Below are positions 25,467-38,307 of a stretch of DNA of 64,000 nucleotides, piece after piece (the stretch's first letter is position 1; each line of letters starts with the position of its first letter). The notes below the pieces were generated by a model. The model was not told the origin of the DNA. It saw only the letters and a program-made list of their open reading frames with translations, and made no database searches. The position numbers were made by a program, and so were the translations under genes. This DNA is from Paracyclopina nana (lineage: Eukaryota > Arthropoda > Copepoda > Cyclopoida > Cyclopettidae): the NCBI GenBank assembly GCA_019096065.1, contig JAGUCH010000003.1:11346001-11410000 (forward strand), in the 5' to 3' direction.

Positions 25467-27076
25467 ATTGAACAAAAAATAAAAGATATCCCCCAAATGT
25501 AATGGCAAATTATGCTGGTAAATTAGTCAAGCGTATCATAAATATAGTACTTGTTAGTAGGAGAATAAGTGGCTCATTTCCACAAAATGTCACTTAAAAG
25601 CCTCATTTGTCGTTGGCCAACCCCGAGACAACTCGAGCAGAGTCTCGCGTACATAGCATAGTAAGACATTATGTAAATGAACCGCAGAAGTTGCATCCCG
25701 TGATTATTAAGAACGAGCACCAGCAGCCCATAAATCACAGACTGGGGAAGACGAGGGTAGCTTTTATACAGCATATATAGTAGAAGGGAAACTTTTTAGC
25801 ATTCCAGAAACGCCTTGACATATAAAGCCATATCATGAAATGGGGGCTGCTGTTGTGTATCCGGATACATAATACATGTCGTCGCGTCCACATTTTGCGC
25901 GAGGGCTTCTTTTCACATTTTACTTATACAGAATGTGAGGATGGACAAAAAGGGAAAAAGTGGACAATTGAGGCCAGCCCTGCTGCCAAAATAAACGAGC
26001 CGCCATCTTTCGTCCCCACATAATGCTTTGCCATATACTATTAAGTAAATACTATATAAGGATATGTGGGGGAAATTGAAATTCCCCAAGAATTTTCCAG
26101 GCTCTTTTGTGCATCTGCAGAGATTCTATGTAGAAGTGGTGACCACAGTGGGGCATAACGATATGCCAAGAGTGGCATATCATTCAAGCCAAAAACTTGG
26201 AGGCTTTACGAATTGCAGGGTTTTTTCTGGAGAAAATGGGGGAATTCACCCCTTTTTTCGCATTGATTCCCTACATTTTAGTAGTGGGGAAGAAGAAGAA
26301 GAGGAGGAAAAAATACATTAAGAAATTGTGGTAGTATCTGAATGGGTCGTTTTTTATCGCACTTTCAACTCTCGTATTCCCACGGTGCACAACACTGAGA
26401 GCAAGTTGGAGGAAAACTTTTAGCCATACCAATTGCACCGAAACCAAGTTTCTTCCTCTCTGGTACAAATCTGGAAAATTATTTGATCTACTTCCTTGAT
26501 AAAACATTTTCAAGCTATTATGCTACCATGTGGTGGCAGAATATGGCTGGTGATGACCTTGGAGAAGATGATATGGTAAGTATCAATCTTTGTTTCAGCC
26601 CAAGTGCCAAAGGCCTAATACCGTGATAAGAGGGGGAAAATGGTATAAGGCAACAACACTATATAGCACAACAGTTAAAAGTGTTTGCAGTGTAATTTGC
26701 TCTCTTGAGCATTAAGTTTCACCTGGCCATTACAGCAAGCAATTTTGCCAGAATTTGGGGCGCACTAACGACATCTATTTCTGACAACTACATTAATTTT
26801 CGAAAGCGTCTCAAAAACGAGCAGCTATTTTCAAGTGAGGTCAATATAATATAGGCAATGAAAAATGCTCCCTAAACACACTCGACGACCAAATTGTTGA
26901 CAAAAACGCATGGGGGGAAATGTAATCCATCAATGAAAGCAGGCTACTCTACTTTTGAGATCTACACACGAATAATGATCATAGTTCATGAATAAACCAT
27001 GTCCACTGTGGCAAACAAGAGGGCGTTATTGCAGAATTGCAGAGAGGAAAATTCAAAGCTGAATATATTATGTGGT

Positions 27077-27096
27077 TAGTGTCCTGTTCATCTACA
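27077..27096. mobile_element. Solo end of the ATGCCCTGTTCAT element family
   Basis: GTGTCCTGTTCATCTACATA matches the terminal motif of the elements at 29058, 58507 and 61138. No partner end was found nearby, so it is a fragment or chance. Confidence 0.3.
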
Positions 27097-29057
27097 TAAA
27101 ATGTAAGTATTTTTCAAAATGTTTTTTAAGTCCATTTCTCCCAATAAAACTAAAATAACGGTAATAAAAAAAATTAATATTTACATTTGGAGGTAATGGA
27201 GCTATAGGTGGCCAGCACTTTTGTATCTTTCTTGGCAATAGGAATAACAATACACATTGCATGTTTGTGGATCGTTTGATTGACGGAAATATGCACAAAA
27301 TGATCAATGAATCAATGCACTACAGACTTGTAGGTACAACAAATAGTGGTGTACTAGGGCTACAACGTTTGCTTTCTTTTATATCCTACGTCCAGCCATA
27401 AAACCTGATCATGATGCCATCAGCTTGGCAGTGGCCGAAAAACGAGGACCATCGGGTCAACTTAACTGCAAATGAGAAAGCAGTTGCACTTTATGTGCAA
27501 AGGAGGACTTTCCCAAACTTGACTGCTCCCAATGAATAATTTGTCAATTTGACTTTGCCTGAGCTCACGTTGAGATATGGCATTTTCCTCTCCACTTTTA
27601 GCCTGATTGGATGCAGAATAAATGTCAGCTCAGCAAAGGGTTCACATTGGGACCCAGATCAGGTCACATGTGCATTTATAGTATATCATGATGGATGATG
27701 GGGCTAAAAGGGTCATCGTGTAAGTGAATCAGGGAGGTACAAACACACTATACATGTATATGTACTATGAGAGTGGATTTTCCTTTTAGCTAGCAAATCG
27801 AGCAAGAAAGTTGACTACACTAGATGGCGCTGAGTTCAGTCTGCTTCAGCGTTGTAGGCAAGCTCTAACAAAAGAGGCCAAAAAGAGCCAGTTTCCTATC
27901 ATAAAATAGCCACTTTTTAACCTGAGCCAACATGGTAACACTTTTCCTCTAACTTGCCCAAAAGCAAATCAGGCTGCAGATTTTGCAGCTGCCATTAAAA
28001 TGTCAGCAAAACAAAGTTTATCACTTGCATTATGCACGAGAAATTGATGCTGAATTTAAGGACCTAATTATCCAGAGGGAGCTGTTGATTCACTAGTGGT
28101 TACCAAACATTCACAGATTTGGGATCTCTGGAAGGAATTTACACATTTTCTGACTTTTGAAGATTAACCCAAAATCTGCTTCATTAAAGATACTAAAATA
28201 GTCAAATTATTTTGAGATGGGCGTCTAGCAAAATAATTGGAATTTTTTTATTTTAAGGGATATTGGTAAATGTGCACCTCATGTGCATGCTATAATTGGT
28301 TGGCCATTAGCAATGGTTACACATTGTGCATTACATTGTGTGCAGCTGATACTGCACATAATTTGCGAGCTCTGTGGCTGCAATCACGTCTATATAGCTG
28401 CTGGCTACCCTAATCAAGCCACTTAGAAAAAGGGTGGTTCTACATGCAGGGAACGAGGGGTGCAGGCTTTTCCCCAAAAACTGCACGAAAATCCTATCAA
28501 AATATCGTATTTGAAATGTCATCATTTGAACTAGGCCAAATGTTGGTGTTTTCTATTTTTAAGATTTCCCAACATTTCTCCTCACAATATGCAATATGAG
28601 CATAATTTGAGCATGACTCGGCTATAAAAGTGAATCAGCTATGAAAAGCAACATGACACGAAGAAGATGCTTTGGAGCCATTTCTGAGCACAAGGCCAAA
28701 GGTTTCACAGTTAATGCACTTTTAGCATGAGAGCCCTGTCAAGTCAGAGGACAGCAGCAGTTTCAAGGGGTCTTGCTATATACCATCAACCCCTCAAGGA
28801 TCAAGATGCCATATGGCAAAGTTGGCATCTTCTTCATCACTTGATTTTTATTCCCTTTTGCACTGCAGCAGCAACCCCTTGATCACATATGCACAAAAGC
28901 TAACCCTACAACAACTGCTAAAAGCATCTTGTAGACTATGCACAAGTTTTTCTTTATTCAATGGAAAAATTGCTCCATGTCCTTCTACATCTTCTTGAAG
29001 TTAAGCCAAGATCAAAGGATTCTTCTCCTTGTTTGAGAAATGCACTGCTAAGCATTA

Positions 29058-29546
29058 ATGCCCTGTTCATCTACTCTACTTTTTCGTAACTTTCTTGTCT
29101 TACCCTACGAAAAAAGTTGTCGTAGCTCCACGAATTTCTATTCGCTGTCGTAGTTTTTAATAGCCGGTGTTATGTTATTGATGCCTCTAGGATTGACTAA
29201 ACTAATGCAACTTTAGAAAGAATACCAACTAATGATAGACCTAGCAGAATATTTTAGTTGGCCCTAGCAGGCCGGCTTTACTTGCTGTAAGACTCATTCT
29301 TACGTTAGGACAGACTAAACCAACGTAAGTTTCGAAGGTTAGCGCTTGAACAAAGGCAAAACAAAGTTAGTTTAGTCAACCCTAGCTTGCAAGCGCTTAA
29401 CTTGACCAACTCGCTTACCCGATTCGTACGCTAACGACTGGTCTTACGCTGACTTAAGGCAATTTTAGCCGTTATAGAATAACGACAAATTTTTGTAAGA
29501 CTCCTGAAGCTACGACTGAAATAGTCGTTGTAGATGAACAGGGCAT
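29058..29546. mobile_element. MITE with ATGCCCTGTTCATCTAC termini
   Basis: Perfect 17-bp terminal inverted repeats: ATGCCCTGTTCATCTAC at the left and GTAGATGAACAGGGCAT at the right. It is about 490 bp, non-coding, with scattered internal CTAGCAGG and TTAGTCAAC blocks. It shares its ends with the elements in and beside CCT3. Confidence 0.7.
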
Positions 29547-30571
29547 AAAGGCCAACAAACTTCAATTATTGCAAGAGCTGAAATCAAGTTTTTCTTGATG
29601 GTGAGAGCAAAAAGGAGAAATCTGAGATCTGTCCCCATTTCTATGGGGCAGCAGCAGCACAGATTGAAAGTGAAAAAAGCCTGAGTCATAATGAGTCATT
29701 CCAGTTGACCAGCAAAATTCCTTGAAACTTGAAAAGTCCAAGAATTCGCATCATAAAAAGGGATAATAGTGGAATTTATTATTCACAAGGAAATGCTGGA
29801 TTTTTTCAAGGTGGTTTTCGCAAGCAGCAATATTTGATCATAGTTTTGCTTGCCTCCAGCCAGAAAAACTATTCAATATCGGTTTTCTTCGTTCCTTTTT
29901 TTAAAAGAAGAAGAAAAAGGGGGCAAAGTCCTTTCAACAATCTTTTCTTCCACTCCACTTGGCCTAATGGGTATTTCTTTTGAAAACCTCCAATTCCGAG
30001 TGAAATCTGACAATGGCTTCAAAATAATCCAAGTTTGGCCAAACTCATCAGGATTTCTGATACTTGAAGAGACTGGTGAAAACAGCAACTTTATATCCAA
30101 TTTATCCAGCCAAATCACAGCGCGGGAAAATTAGGCCACACCACACACCCGTAGAATGTTTGGAAGCTTTTGTCTCTTGATGAAATGGTACTACTTAATG
30201 GGGTCACTCTTTGAGAGTTTCAACTTTGTGCAAATACAATTAAACAACAAAGTTCTCCTTTTGCCCAGCTTCCAAGCAAAGTTGTTGATCTCCTTTGGAT
30301 GCGGGCTCAGAAGAGACAAGCTCGTTTAGAAAATCGAGGCGAAAAGGGGTGTTTAGGGTCCACCACGATCGATCTCGTTTTCTCAGTGTGTGATGCAGGG
30401 CTGACTCGTTTTTTCTGTGACTCTGTATACTAGTCAGTCAGGAAATGAAAGTTCCTCTCTCAATGAGGTGCTTCACGGAAAATTGACTTTTTTCAGCAGT
30501 CGTCAAAGAAGCATCGAGGAGGAGCATCTGGCCAAAACTCGACAACAACTCACGCCCACGTGGAAATACTA

Positions 30572-30987
30572 CAGAATGCGGCTCCCAAAATGCAATCAAC
30601 GGTCCGCTCTGAAGAAGTAAACAAATGGGCCAAATCGGCTGTAGCGAGGTTGCAATTTCGGAGCCGCATCCTGTACAGAATGCGGCTCCCAAAATGCAAT
30701 CAACGGGCCGCTCTGAAGAAGTAAACAAATGGGCCAAATCGGCTGTTGCGCGGTTGCAATTTCGGAGGCGCATCCTGTACAGAATGCGGCTCCCAAAATG
30801 CAATCAACGGGCCGCTCTGAAGAAGAAAACAAATGGGCCAAATCGGCTGTAGCGAGGTTGCAATTTCGGAGCCGCATCCTGTACAGAATGCGGCTCCGAA
30901 AATTCAATCAATGGGCCGCTCTGAAGAAGTAAACAAATGGGCCAAATCGGCTGTTGCGCGGTTGCAATTTCGGAGGCGCACTCTGTA
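30572..30987. repeat. Tandem array of four 104-bp units in an A-B-A-B dimer pattern
   Basis: CAGAATGCGGCT recurs at 30572, 30676, 30780 and 30884, exactly 104 bp apart. Units 1 and 3 read GGCTGTAGCGAGG, units 2 and 4 read GGCTGTTGCGCGG, so the higher-order period is 208 bp. Unit junctions form a near palindrome: GGAGCCGCAT, a centre holding CTGTACAG, then ATGCGGCTCC (30 bp), best at about 30658-30687 and 30866-30895. Confidence 0.9.
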
Positions 30988-32572
30988 GGCTGAGCAAAGA
31001 TTGGGAGAAAATTGGAATATGTGTTTTTAATTTTCCAGCTGCCGATGCTCTGGCTTTTGAGACCTTTGCAACTCCAATGCCCTGGGGGCTAATCAATAAT
31101 AATCCGATTGCAATGTTTACGTTTTCTCTCCAGCTCAAAGCACCTGTCATCATCACGGCCTGGAAGGCAACTTTTGAGAAACAGACTGAACTGAGGCCGT
31201 TTTCAGGGCATATAATACCCTGATTTATTGGCACGGATATGGCAATGAAGTCAAGGATTTATTATGGCCTCTCTTGAGGCTGAGCTGAGACTGTACTGTT
31301 GCAGCCTCGAGGCAGTCAACCTCATTAGCTCTGCTTGCATTCGACTCAGCCCACAAAACTAATTGAATATGTACCACAAACTATGTCACAAGGCATCAGG
31401 AACCACCTGTATAATGATGTCAATGCAGGCTGCCTAATATGATTAGCATAGTGCCAATAACTCTCTGCAACTGATGCTATTCCACATTGGCTAGAAGAAA
31501 AGCAAATAATGTCCAATCTTTGGCTGCCCCAAAATTTCCCACACGAAAATGACATATGACATTTGATATGCGTGACGTCACAGCTCAGGATTTACAGGAA
31601 GTTCAAGATGCACAAAGCTTTTTTCCACTAGGAAAACTGCAGCATGAAATGAAAAACAAGCTAAGCTTCTACTAAAAACGTGTAAATCTCTTAGAGAGAT
31701 GAATTGTTGGGGGGTAATATTGGAAGGGGGAATTGTCCTCCTCAGCCATACACAACTACTTTCCAAAATTGTCTTCCACTTCTTCCCCTGCCCATGTATA
31801 TGTAGTATCTCAAACTCAGTTGACAGAAGAAGTACTCAAGAATTTACATTATATATACCCCTCGACTCTATCAGAATGAGGAACGGTTTCCAGGAAGTTT
31901 TTTTAAAAAAGTTTTTTTTGAAAATCGTGGGTGCAAATCAGGAGGAGTCTGCATTTGACTCCTCAGTAAAATATCATGCCTTTAATGATGCTGTGGAGCA
32001 ATATTACGAGAGGTGTGGGTGTTATGAGATAATGCGATTCTAACACAGTGGATTGTCAGTTTCCCAATTCCAAGTAAAAACGGTTGAAATAACGCGTTTT
32101 GCTTATCCAAGCCAGCAGATAATTGACGAAACTGGTTTCGTATTGCCTGTCATCAGCAGAAGGCAACGCATTTTCAAATGGATATCATATTAAAACGAGT
32201 CAGCAATGCAAAACGAAGAAATGACCTTTTCTACGTAGTGGACACAATGGAGGTCACCAGTTGAAGCATGACCCGGTTAAAAGTCATGAATCAGCTGAAA
32301 AGAGACATTTGCTAAAAGCTGCCCTTTGTTGGCAGCATAACGACCCCCTGGGGCACCCCTAAGAGGTCTCTAATGCACCATAAGGGCAAATTTAGCCCCT
32401 CAAAAAATCCTACCAAATGACAAAAACCCTTTGGCATGAGTCATAACAAATGGAAGCTTCCAAGAACATAAATCACTTGAATTTTGATGTGTAGAATAAT
32501 CAAGGACATAATTTGAGTAAAAAGGGATATCCTTGAATAATGGGATTTTAAAGGTTAAAATGTGGTGCTTAC

Positions 32573-32830
32573 CTGGTTTTGTAGAGATGTTGTGGTCTGC
32601 TTTGTTAGCAATGGATGCTTTGGGAGCATCAGGTAGTGAGAAACATCAGCAACACAGTGGACAAGAACTTTGTACACGCACGCTGCTCCTACTACAACAG
32701 TACAACGCTCACTGGACTCAATAACGACTCCAATGGCAACTCCTCGCGTGGCAAGCGCGCGCGCGCGCACGCCACAAGCTCGGCTCGAGCGCGCGCTCTC
32801 CCATTACAACAACTAGAGTACGCTCGCGCC
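32573..32830 (-). promoter_or_regulatory. CG-rich start region with a possible minus-strand non-coding first exon
   Basis: A run of GCGCGC dinucleotides at about 32753-32769 and a second CG-rich patch at 32783-32795 stand out in AT-rich DNA. Downstream on the minus strand lies an excellent donor (AAACCAG then GTAAGC, edge at 32573). This fits a promoter and first exon, but no coding partner was found downstream. Confidence 0.3.
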
Positions 32831-32905
32831 CGCCGCAATTTGAATGTTCCCGCCAAAAAGTTGCAAATTCAGCTTAACTTGTTGAGCCTTGACTCACCCG
32901 TGTGA

Positions 32906-35362
32906 AATTACCAGAAAAATGTGGATAACACTTTGGAGATTGGTTTTCTGATATGCATGCTATGATCCAGCACTTTTGGTGTTTTTTGCAAGGAATTGCA
33001 CTATTTTGAGAAAGACAAATTGCCCTCGCTTCACTGGTTCGAGTTTATGGCAACAAAGGCGTTTTTCAAGTGCTACTGCTCTGCTGTGAAAAGTGTGAAG
33101 GGTGATTCATGATCGTGAGGTGTTTTGCGGAGCAGAAATGTCTTTTGAGGATCAGAAATGCTTGTGGATCAATTGAATCATTTTGCCAAACTCCATAGAA
33201 GAAGTTTGACGCAGCCTGGCAATTTCATGAACACATATGGAAGTTTCGTAGAAAAGCATACACATGAAGTTTTCAACTGAACGGAAATGGCAGCCTCATT
33301 TGGAAGCGGCAAATGTCATCGCCCGCGAGGTGTATGCAGTCTCATATGCATTCCCCATCCACATCCATACACATGAGTAGACAAATAGGGGTAAGCAAAA
33401 TCTCATATCCTTTTATCTCCAAGTGTCTAGACTTGGGGAAAAACCTCGTTGATCTATCTATTGCGACTTTTCCTGTCATTCGAACCTTGAAATGTCAAGT
33501 ATTTTTGGTGTATCAAAACAATCGCGGGAAATTCCGCTAGATGGCGCTGCGATTTGTTTTTATTCAAAAGTGCCAACGATTTCCGCCGTTCGCCCACCAA
33601 AAATGCCAAAAAGCAATAAATGATCAAAAAAGCCCCTCTGGTTTTTGCTCCTCTATATAGTGGCGCCACCTGTAGTGGTTGTGAAAATTACCTGAACTAA
33701 ATCTATTGGAGCAGGCTATAATAATCTCTCGCGCTACAATTACCGTTTTCAACCTGAGTGACTTTCCTCACTCAGGTGAAGAATTCACGAGACCGAGTAC
33801 AGCGTGTTTCCGGCGATTCATATTCATATCTCCATCCTAGCTCTGAACTTATTGTTACAAAGTAATGGTTCAGCGGAAATAGGCCATGTTTTGCCAGTTG
33901 CCAGCCCTGTATAAAGTGTATACTTGACCTCTCTAGTGCTGAACGTTCAACTTCAAAGTTGAGCTAGCTCACACTTTTACTTCAAAAAGGATATCCAATC
34001 AATACAAAGCTTCTTTTTGGGTATATACCAGTTCTTTGAAAAAACCTTATAACCCTTGCCAGGGTATTTGCAAAAGTATTGAAGGCAAAAAGTGCTGGTG
34101 TGAGTCAACATCTGAGGTCAAAGTTGAGGGCAGAAAAAGAGGCTGGCATCTCAAAGGGCCACTTGAAAACAGGGCCTTATGTCACTAGAATTGCTTTTTC
34201 TTTCCACCACCTTATCTCCTCTTCTCAAGTTGGAACCACAACAGCAAAAGCAAGAAGTTTATGATTGAATCGTTGAGGTCGTGGAAGAAGCTTTGGAGCA
34301 AACTTTTTCCAGCTCATAGCATAGCCCACAATGCTTGACAATCTTGGCTCTCTTTTCCTCTGCTGAAGTGGGTGAAATTTTAGCAAGAAAAAAATGATAA
34401 GATAAGAGCCATATTCAGGGGGAAGGACACATGGAGGAAGTAAAAGGGGGCCTATTACATCGTTGAAAGCCTAGATGCGTGTACTAAAGAAGAACTATAC
34501 TATGTAGTAGGATGTCCCGCAAACAACCAAGTCAACATCCTTGCTCATCCATTCGTGCAAGATATGAGCTAGTCCCTTTTCCTTCCATAGCACTATACCA
34601 GTGCACTGGATGCTCCAAAACATTCTTAAGAGCCCATAGTGAGGCTCCTATGAGGGGCCTTGAAACATGAGCCTTGTCTGGCTTCTTTATTTTTTCTCAC
34701 CATTCATTACGAGGACTGATGACAGCCTTCAAAGGTGTTTTGACAGGCCTTGACTTGATTGAAAACATGTCAAGCCTTTGCCAGCTCTGTATTTCAGCCT
34801 TTTATTGAAAAAAAAAATAGAATTAACCTATTTGCAAGAAATCTTTTGAGATTTCATTTAAAGTAAGGAAAGTGAAACATCTCTTGCTGTGAATAAGATT
34901 TAATGTATTCATATGGAATAAGTGGGGATTTTTTATGTGAAAATGGCTGTCACCATCAGTTTGGCATGGCCTAATTCTGGCATGACATTGATTTTGAAAA
35001 ATGTAAGCAAAATACACTCTCAGGCACTTGGAAAACGAAGAGTACTTCAGCAAGGCTTTCAACCATATTTTGGGCCTCTTCACAGCACTTTTAAAATAAT
35101 CCTGTTTGTGCAGTTGCTTCACTCGAAGCTCAAGCTTGCAAATTTGCTTGTACTACTATGGCCATCTAAAAAGAGCTTCCTTCAAGCTTCCATAATAAAA
35201 CAGCTTTCTGCCTCTTTCAATTTTGAGCACAGCTCTCCTCTTGAATACTAAGTGAGCAGCATAATAAATTCGCGTCAATTTCTTTTTCATCGAGGCCGTG
35301 GCTGGTTTTATAGAGCTTATGGCCTCAATAGACTCAGCGTCAGCATTGAAAGTCACACGTCC
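32906..35362. other. Non-coding region
   Basis: No supported exon. Only short frames with no recognisable domain. Confidence 0.4.
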
Positions 35363-35956
35363 ATGAACAATTTCATAGCTGACACCAAAAGTTTTTTTGC
35401 CTTGCTTGAGTCTTCAAAGGAAAGTTTGCCTGCTGAAGACTATATCTTGGCAACGGCTGCACGCAACCTTTTTAGGGCCACCCTTATAAGAGCCTATCCA
35501 CATATTTTCAATGCTGACTCGGATGCCATCAGCATTTTCTTTTTCGTATTCAAAACAGCTCTAATCAAATCAATGCAAGCCTTTGATCCTGAACCTGAAA
35601 AGCAGCCTATCACAAGATATTCCTCCAAATCCTTGCTGAATATTATTTTTAAAAATGAACCATCTGGAATACATATCATGTGGTTGAGATGGTTATCTGG
35701 AATCTGGACTTTTGGAGCTGGCTCCTCATTTCTATTCCATGTGCACAGCAAAGCTCAATTTCGTATGAGACGAACCGTGGGATCGTATTCTTGCCTGGAT
35801 GGATGTAGTACGAATTTCCAGCTGCTTTCAATCTTTTTGATGCTCTTCGTAGCGCATCTGGAATCTCTGCATTTGCGTGCACTGCATAATGGAGGACAGG
35901 CACAATACCACAAATGGCATAAAGGCACGGAGCATAGGGATCTGGCAGCATTATAA
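35363..35956 (+). CDS. Unidentified single-exon ORF, 197 residues
   Basis: The frame is open from about 35252 to the stop at 35954-35956, with the first ATG at 35363 (MNNFIADTKSFFALLESSKE). A 235-codon open frame is unlikely by chance in DNA of this composition. The product is rich in Phe, Leu and Ser, has a hydrophobic stretch (LLSIFLMLFVAHL) near the C-terminus, and shows no recognised domain. The minus strand also has overlapping open frames (35676-35951 and 35494-35751), so the coding strand could be the other one, as a decayed gene with a frameshift. No promoter or splice signal supports either. Confidence 0.25.
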   Translation: MNNFIADTKSFFALLESSKESLPAEDYILATAARNLFRATLIRAYPHIFNADSDAISIFFFVFKTALIKSMQAFDPEPEKQPITRYSSKSLLNIIFKNEPSGIHIMWLRWLSGIWTFGAGSSFLFHVHSKAQFRMRRTVGSYSCLDGCSTNFQLLSIFLMLFVAHLESLHLRALHNGGQAQYHKWHKGTEHRDLAAL

Positions 35957-38307
35957 GTAACTACTGTGGGTGGGGCAGTACTGCAGTGCATATTACAGTA
36001 ATTCATGATGCAAAAGCGTAAGATACGCTTTGTTGGACACGTGAAGTATCTGCATTATATCGTTCATTATATTAGACCGAAGTATTTCTATGCTACTTGT
36101 ATATTTACACTTACGAGAGTATTTGCCTTTATAAGCTTTGAAAAAGCTGTATTTTGCTGTATCTAAGAAAGCACTGAATCCATTGGATGTATTATAAAGA
36201 TTTAACTTGTATTTCTCCATTATCTCATAGTCATGGGCTCATGGCTCATTATTCACTGCATTGCATGAATATGCGCTAGAAACTGTAAGCGATACATCAG
36301 CCGTATTTTGACAAAGTGAAAGCCAGTTATTTTTTGTCTGAAACCATGTAAACCTTTGAAGTAATAGTGAAAAAATTGATTCCAGAAACAATGACAGTGA
36401 ACTATTGTCGTGTCTTAGATGCAGTAATAGAAGAATACATATACCCCATTGAAGATTGATGTCATGTTGGAACCTGCCAAAATACATCTCGCTCTATAGT
36501 ACTATGAGAAACTGCACATCCCTGTCATTGTCAGGATTTGGTGGAAACGAATTGCCACTGCATCTATTCTGCTGTAGCATCATAATGTATATATGGAGCA
36601 GCATCAGTTCTTGATAGATGACACCTTCCTTGTTCAATATCAAGTGTTTCTGCTACAGAGCCCGAGGAGAAAGCCAACTCCTATGCTGCACTCCATTAAG
36701 AAGTTTCCCAGCTTATTAGCAATTTTTGATAAATTAAAACTTGGGGATCATCATATCCCAGAGAAAGCTGCTTGACAGCCAATTATGAAAAAACTTTCCA
36801 AGCCCGAGAATGGAAAACAAACTCTGCAGAAAATCCTAATTGAGCCTCCCCTGCAACAACAAATGTGTGGTAGTACATTTGTAGCAGAGTTTGCTGTGTA
36901 AATTGGAAAGCATCTACGCTTCGCTCGTTTTCCAAGTGAAAATTAATTGCTCTTTACCAGCAAATAAGTGAAGGTAGGAAAAACCAGCAACACACTCTGT
37001 TTGTTTACATTCTCAGTTTATTGGAAACAGCTGTGTAAGCTTGAAACAGTCTCTGGGGAGATTTTTTTATGACGTCAGAACAGATTTGATCTGATGAATT
37101 CTAGTATAACTCTCAAGTGCAGCAGTACTTATGTAGGATATTACGAGTAGTATGTTACGAGGAGCTTTCTAATCAGAGAGCCTTTTGTCATCGTCAACGC
37201 CACTTCTCGTCTTCTTGTGGCCCAATTTACATATCCATCCACACAGTCAGCAGAATTGCGTTGATGTAATCGGAAAATTTGTAGCATGGCCCTCCAAGGC
37301 TCCACGTTGCACTGTGGGAGCACCTTCCAAAAAAACAGCAGGATTAAGGTGCTTTTATTCGGACCAATGTACCCAGGGTGCGAGTCTATGTTATTACATA
37401 CACATTTCCTGGCAGAATTTTCCCTAGTAAGCATGTTAGGGGCGTTAAATCGAGGCCATAAATCCTTCTTCTCCATGCAGGCAGCTAGCATAGTCTTCGA
37501 AGGTATATTACTACTTCCTACTATAGTAAAAGTAAGCTCTAATATTGGGTGAATTCAAATTTGAGCAGCATAAGGGTGAAAGCTTGGCTGAGTCAAAACA
37601 ATTACAGTAAAAGGGGGGCTAATTCCAAAGCATGCTCCTAGCTTTGAAGAGCTATTTACATTTGAATGGCCACTTTGTCTTGTTGCATGCTTTTAGCTAG
37701 GATCCATTTAAAAATTGCCTTTGTTTGAAATTCTACTCTTTGAATTGGGCTGAGAATGGAGATTACTTTGGATCAGAAAATGAGAAGCAAGACATTTACT
37801 TGAGCGGATACACACAACCCAAAGCAATACAGAATTGGAATTCAAGTTGACCTTAGATACTGTAGTAGCATATGTTAGTGGGAAAGGAAAATCAAGGCTT
37901 CCAGGGAAAAAGGGCCAATCTGATTTCCCATAAGAGAGATCATTGTAAATATTGACAGTAGCCAGGGAAGCTTCCTTGGGGGCAGAGCACACCACATGAA
38001 AGGTATATAAGCTGTTAGGTGCTTGAAGCCAATAAGTATCTTGGGGCCAGGAAATGACTTTCCATTTATTTTGCAACACTTCCACCTCCTTCTCTCGAAC
38101 AGCTTAATTTGTATTTCAGACATAGTAGTACATCATATGGAAAATTCCATTTTCACTCATCTTGATTTATGCTGTCATCACACATGGGACTTGGGCTGGG
38201 ACAAGCACTATTTGTCGTGCTTTTTACTGCATCCTCAAGCAGCTTTGCATGACATTGCGCCAAATATTCTTCCTCAAAGACGCCAGAAGCGGTTCGCATC
38301 CATTTTG
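35957..38307. other. Non-coding region
   Basis: Contains only short frames on both strands and no clear repeat. Possibly remnants of an old gene or element near 36000-36490. Confidence 0.35.

Larger units (their letters stand above)
18762..32572. other. Large gene-poor region
   Basis: About 13.8 kb without a supported coding gene. It contains MITE-like elements, a hairpin, degenerate short repeats and the 104-bp tandem array, listed separately. Many short frames exist but none carries a recognisable domain. It may include upstream regulatory DNA or non-coding transcripts. Confidence 0.5.

Noticed and set aside
30438-30932. Several open frames on both strands across the 104-bp array
   Set aside because: They arise because a repeated unit without stops in some frames is copied; the products are only repeats of each other.
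30572-30987. CRISPR-like array
   Set aside because: Units are contiguous 104-bp copies without unique spacers, in a eukaryotic genome.
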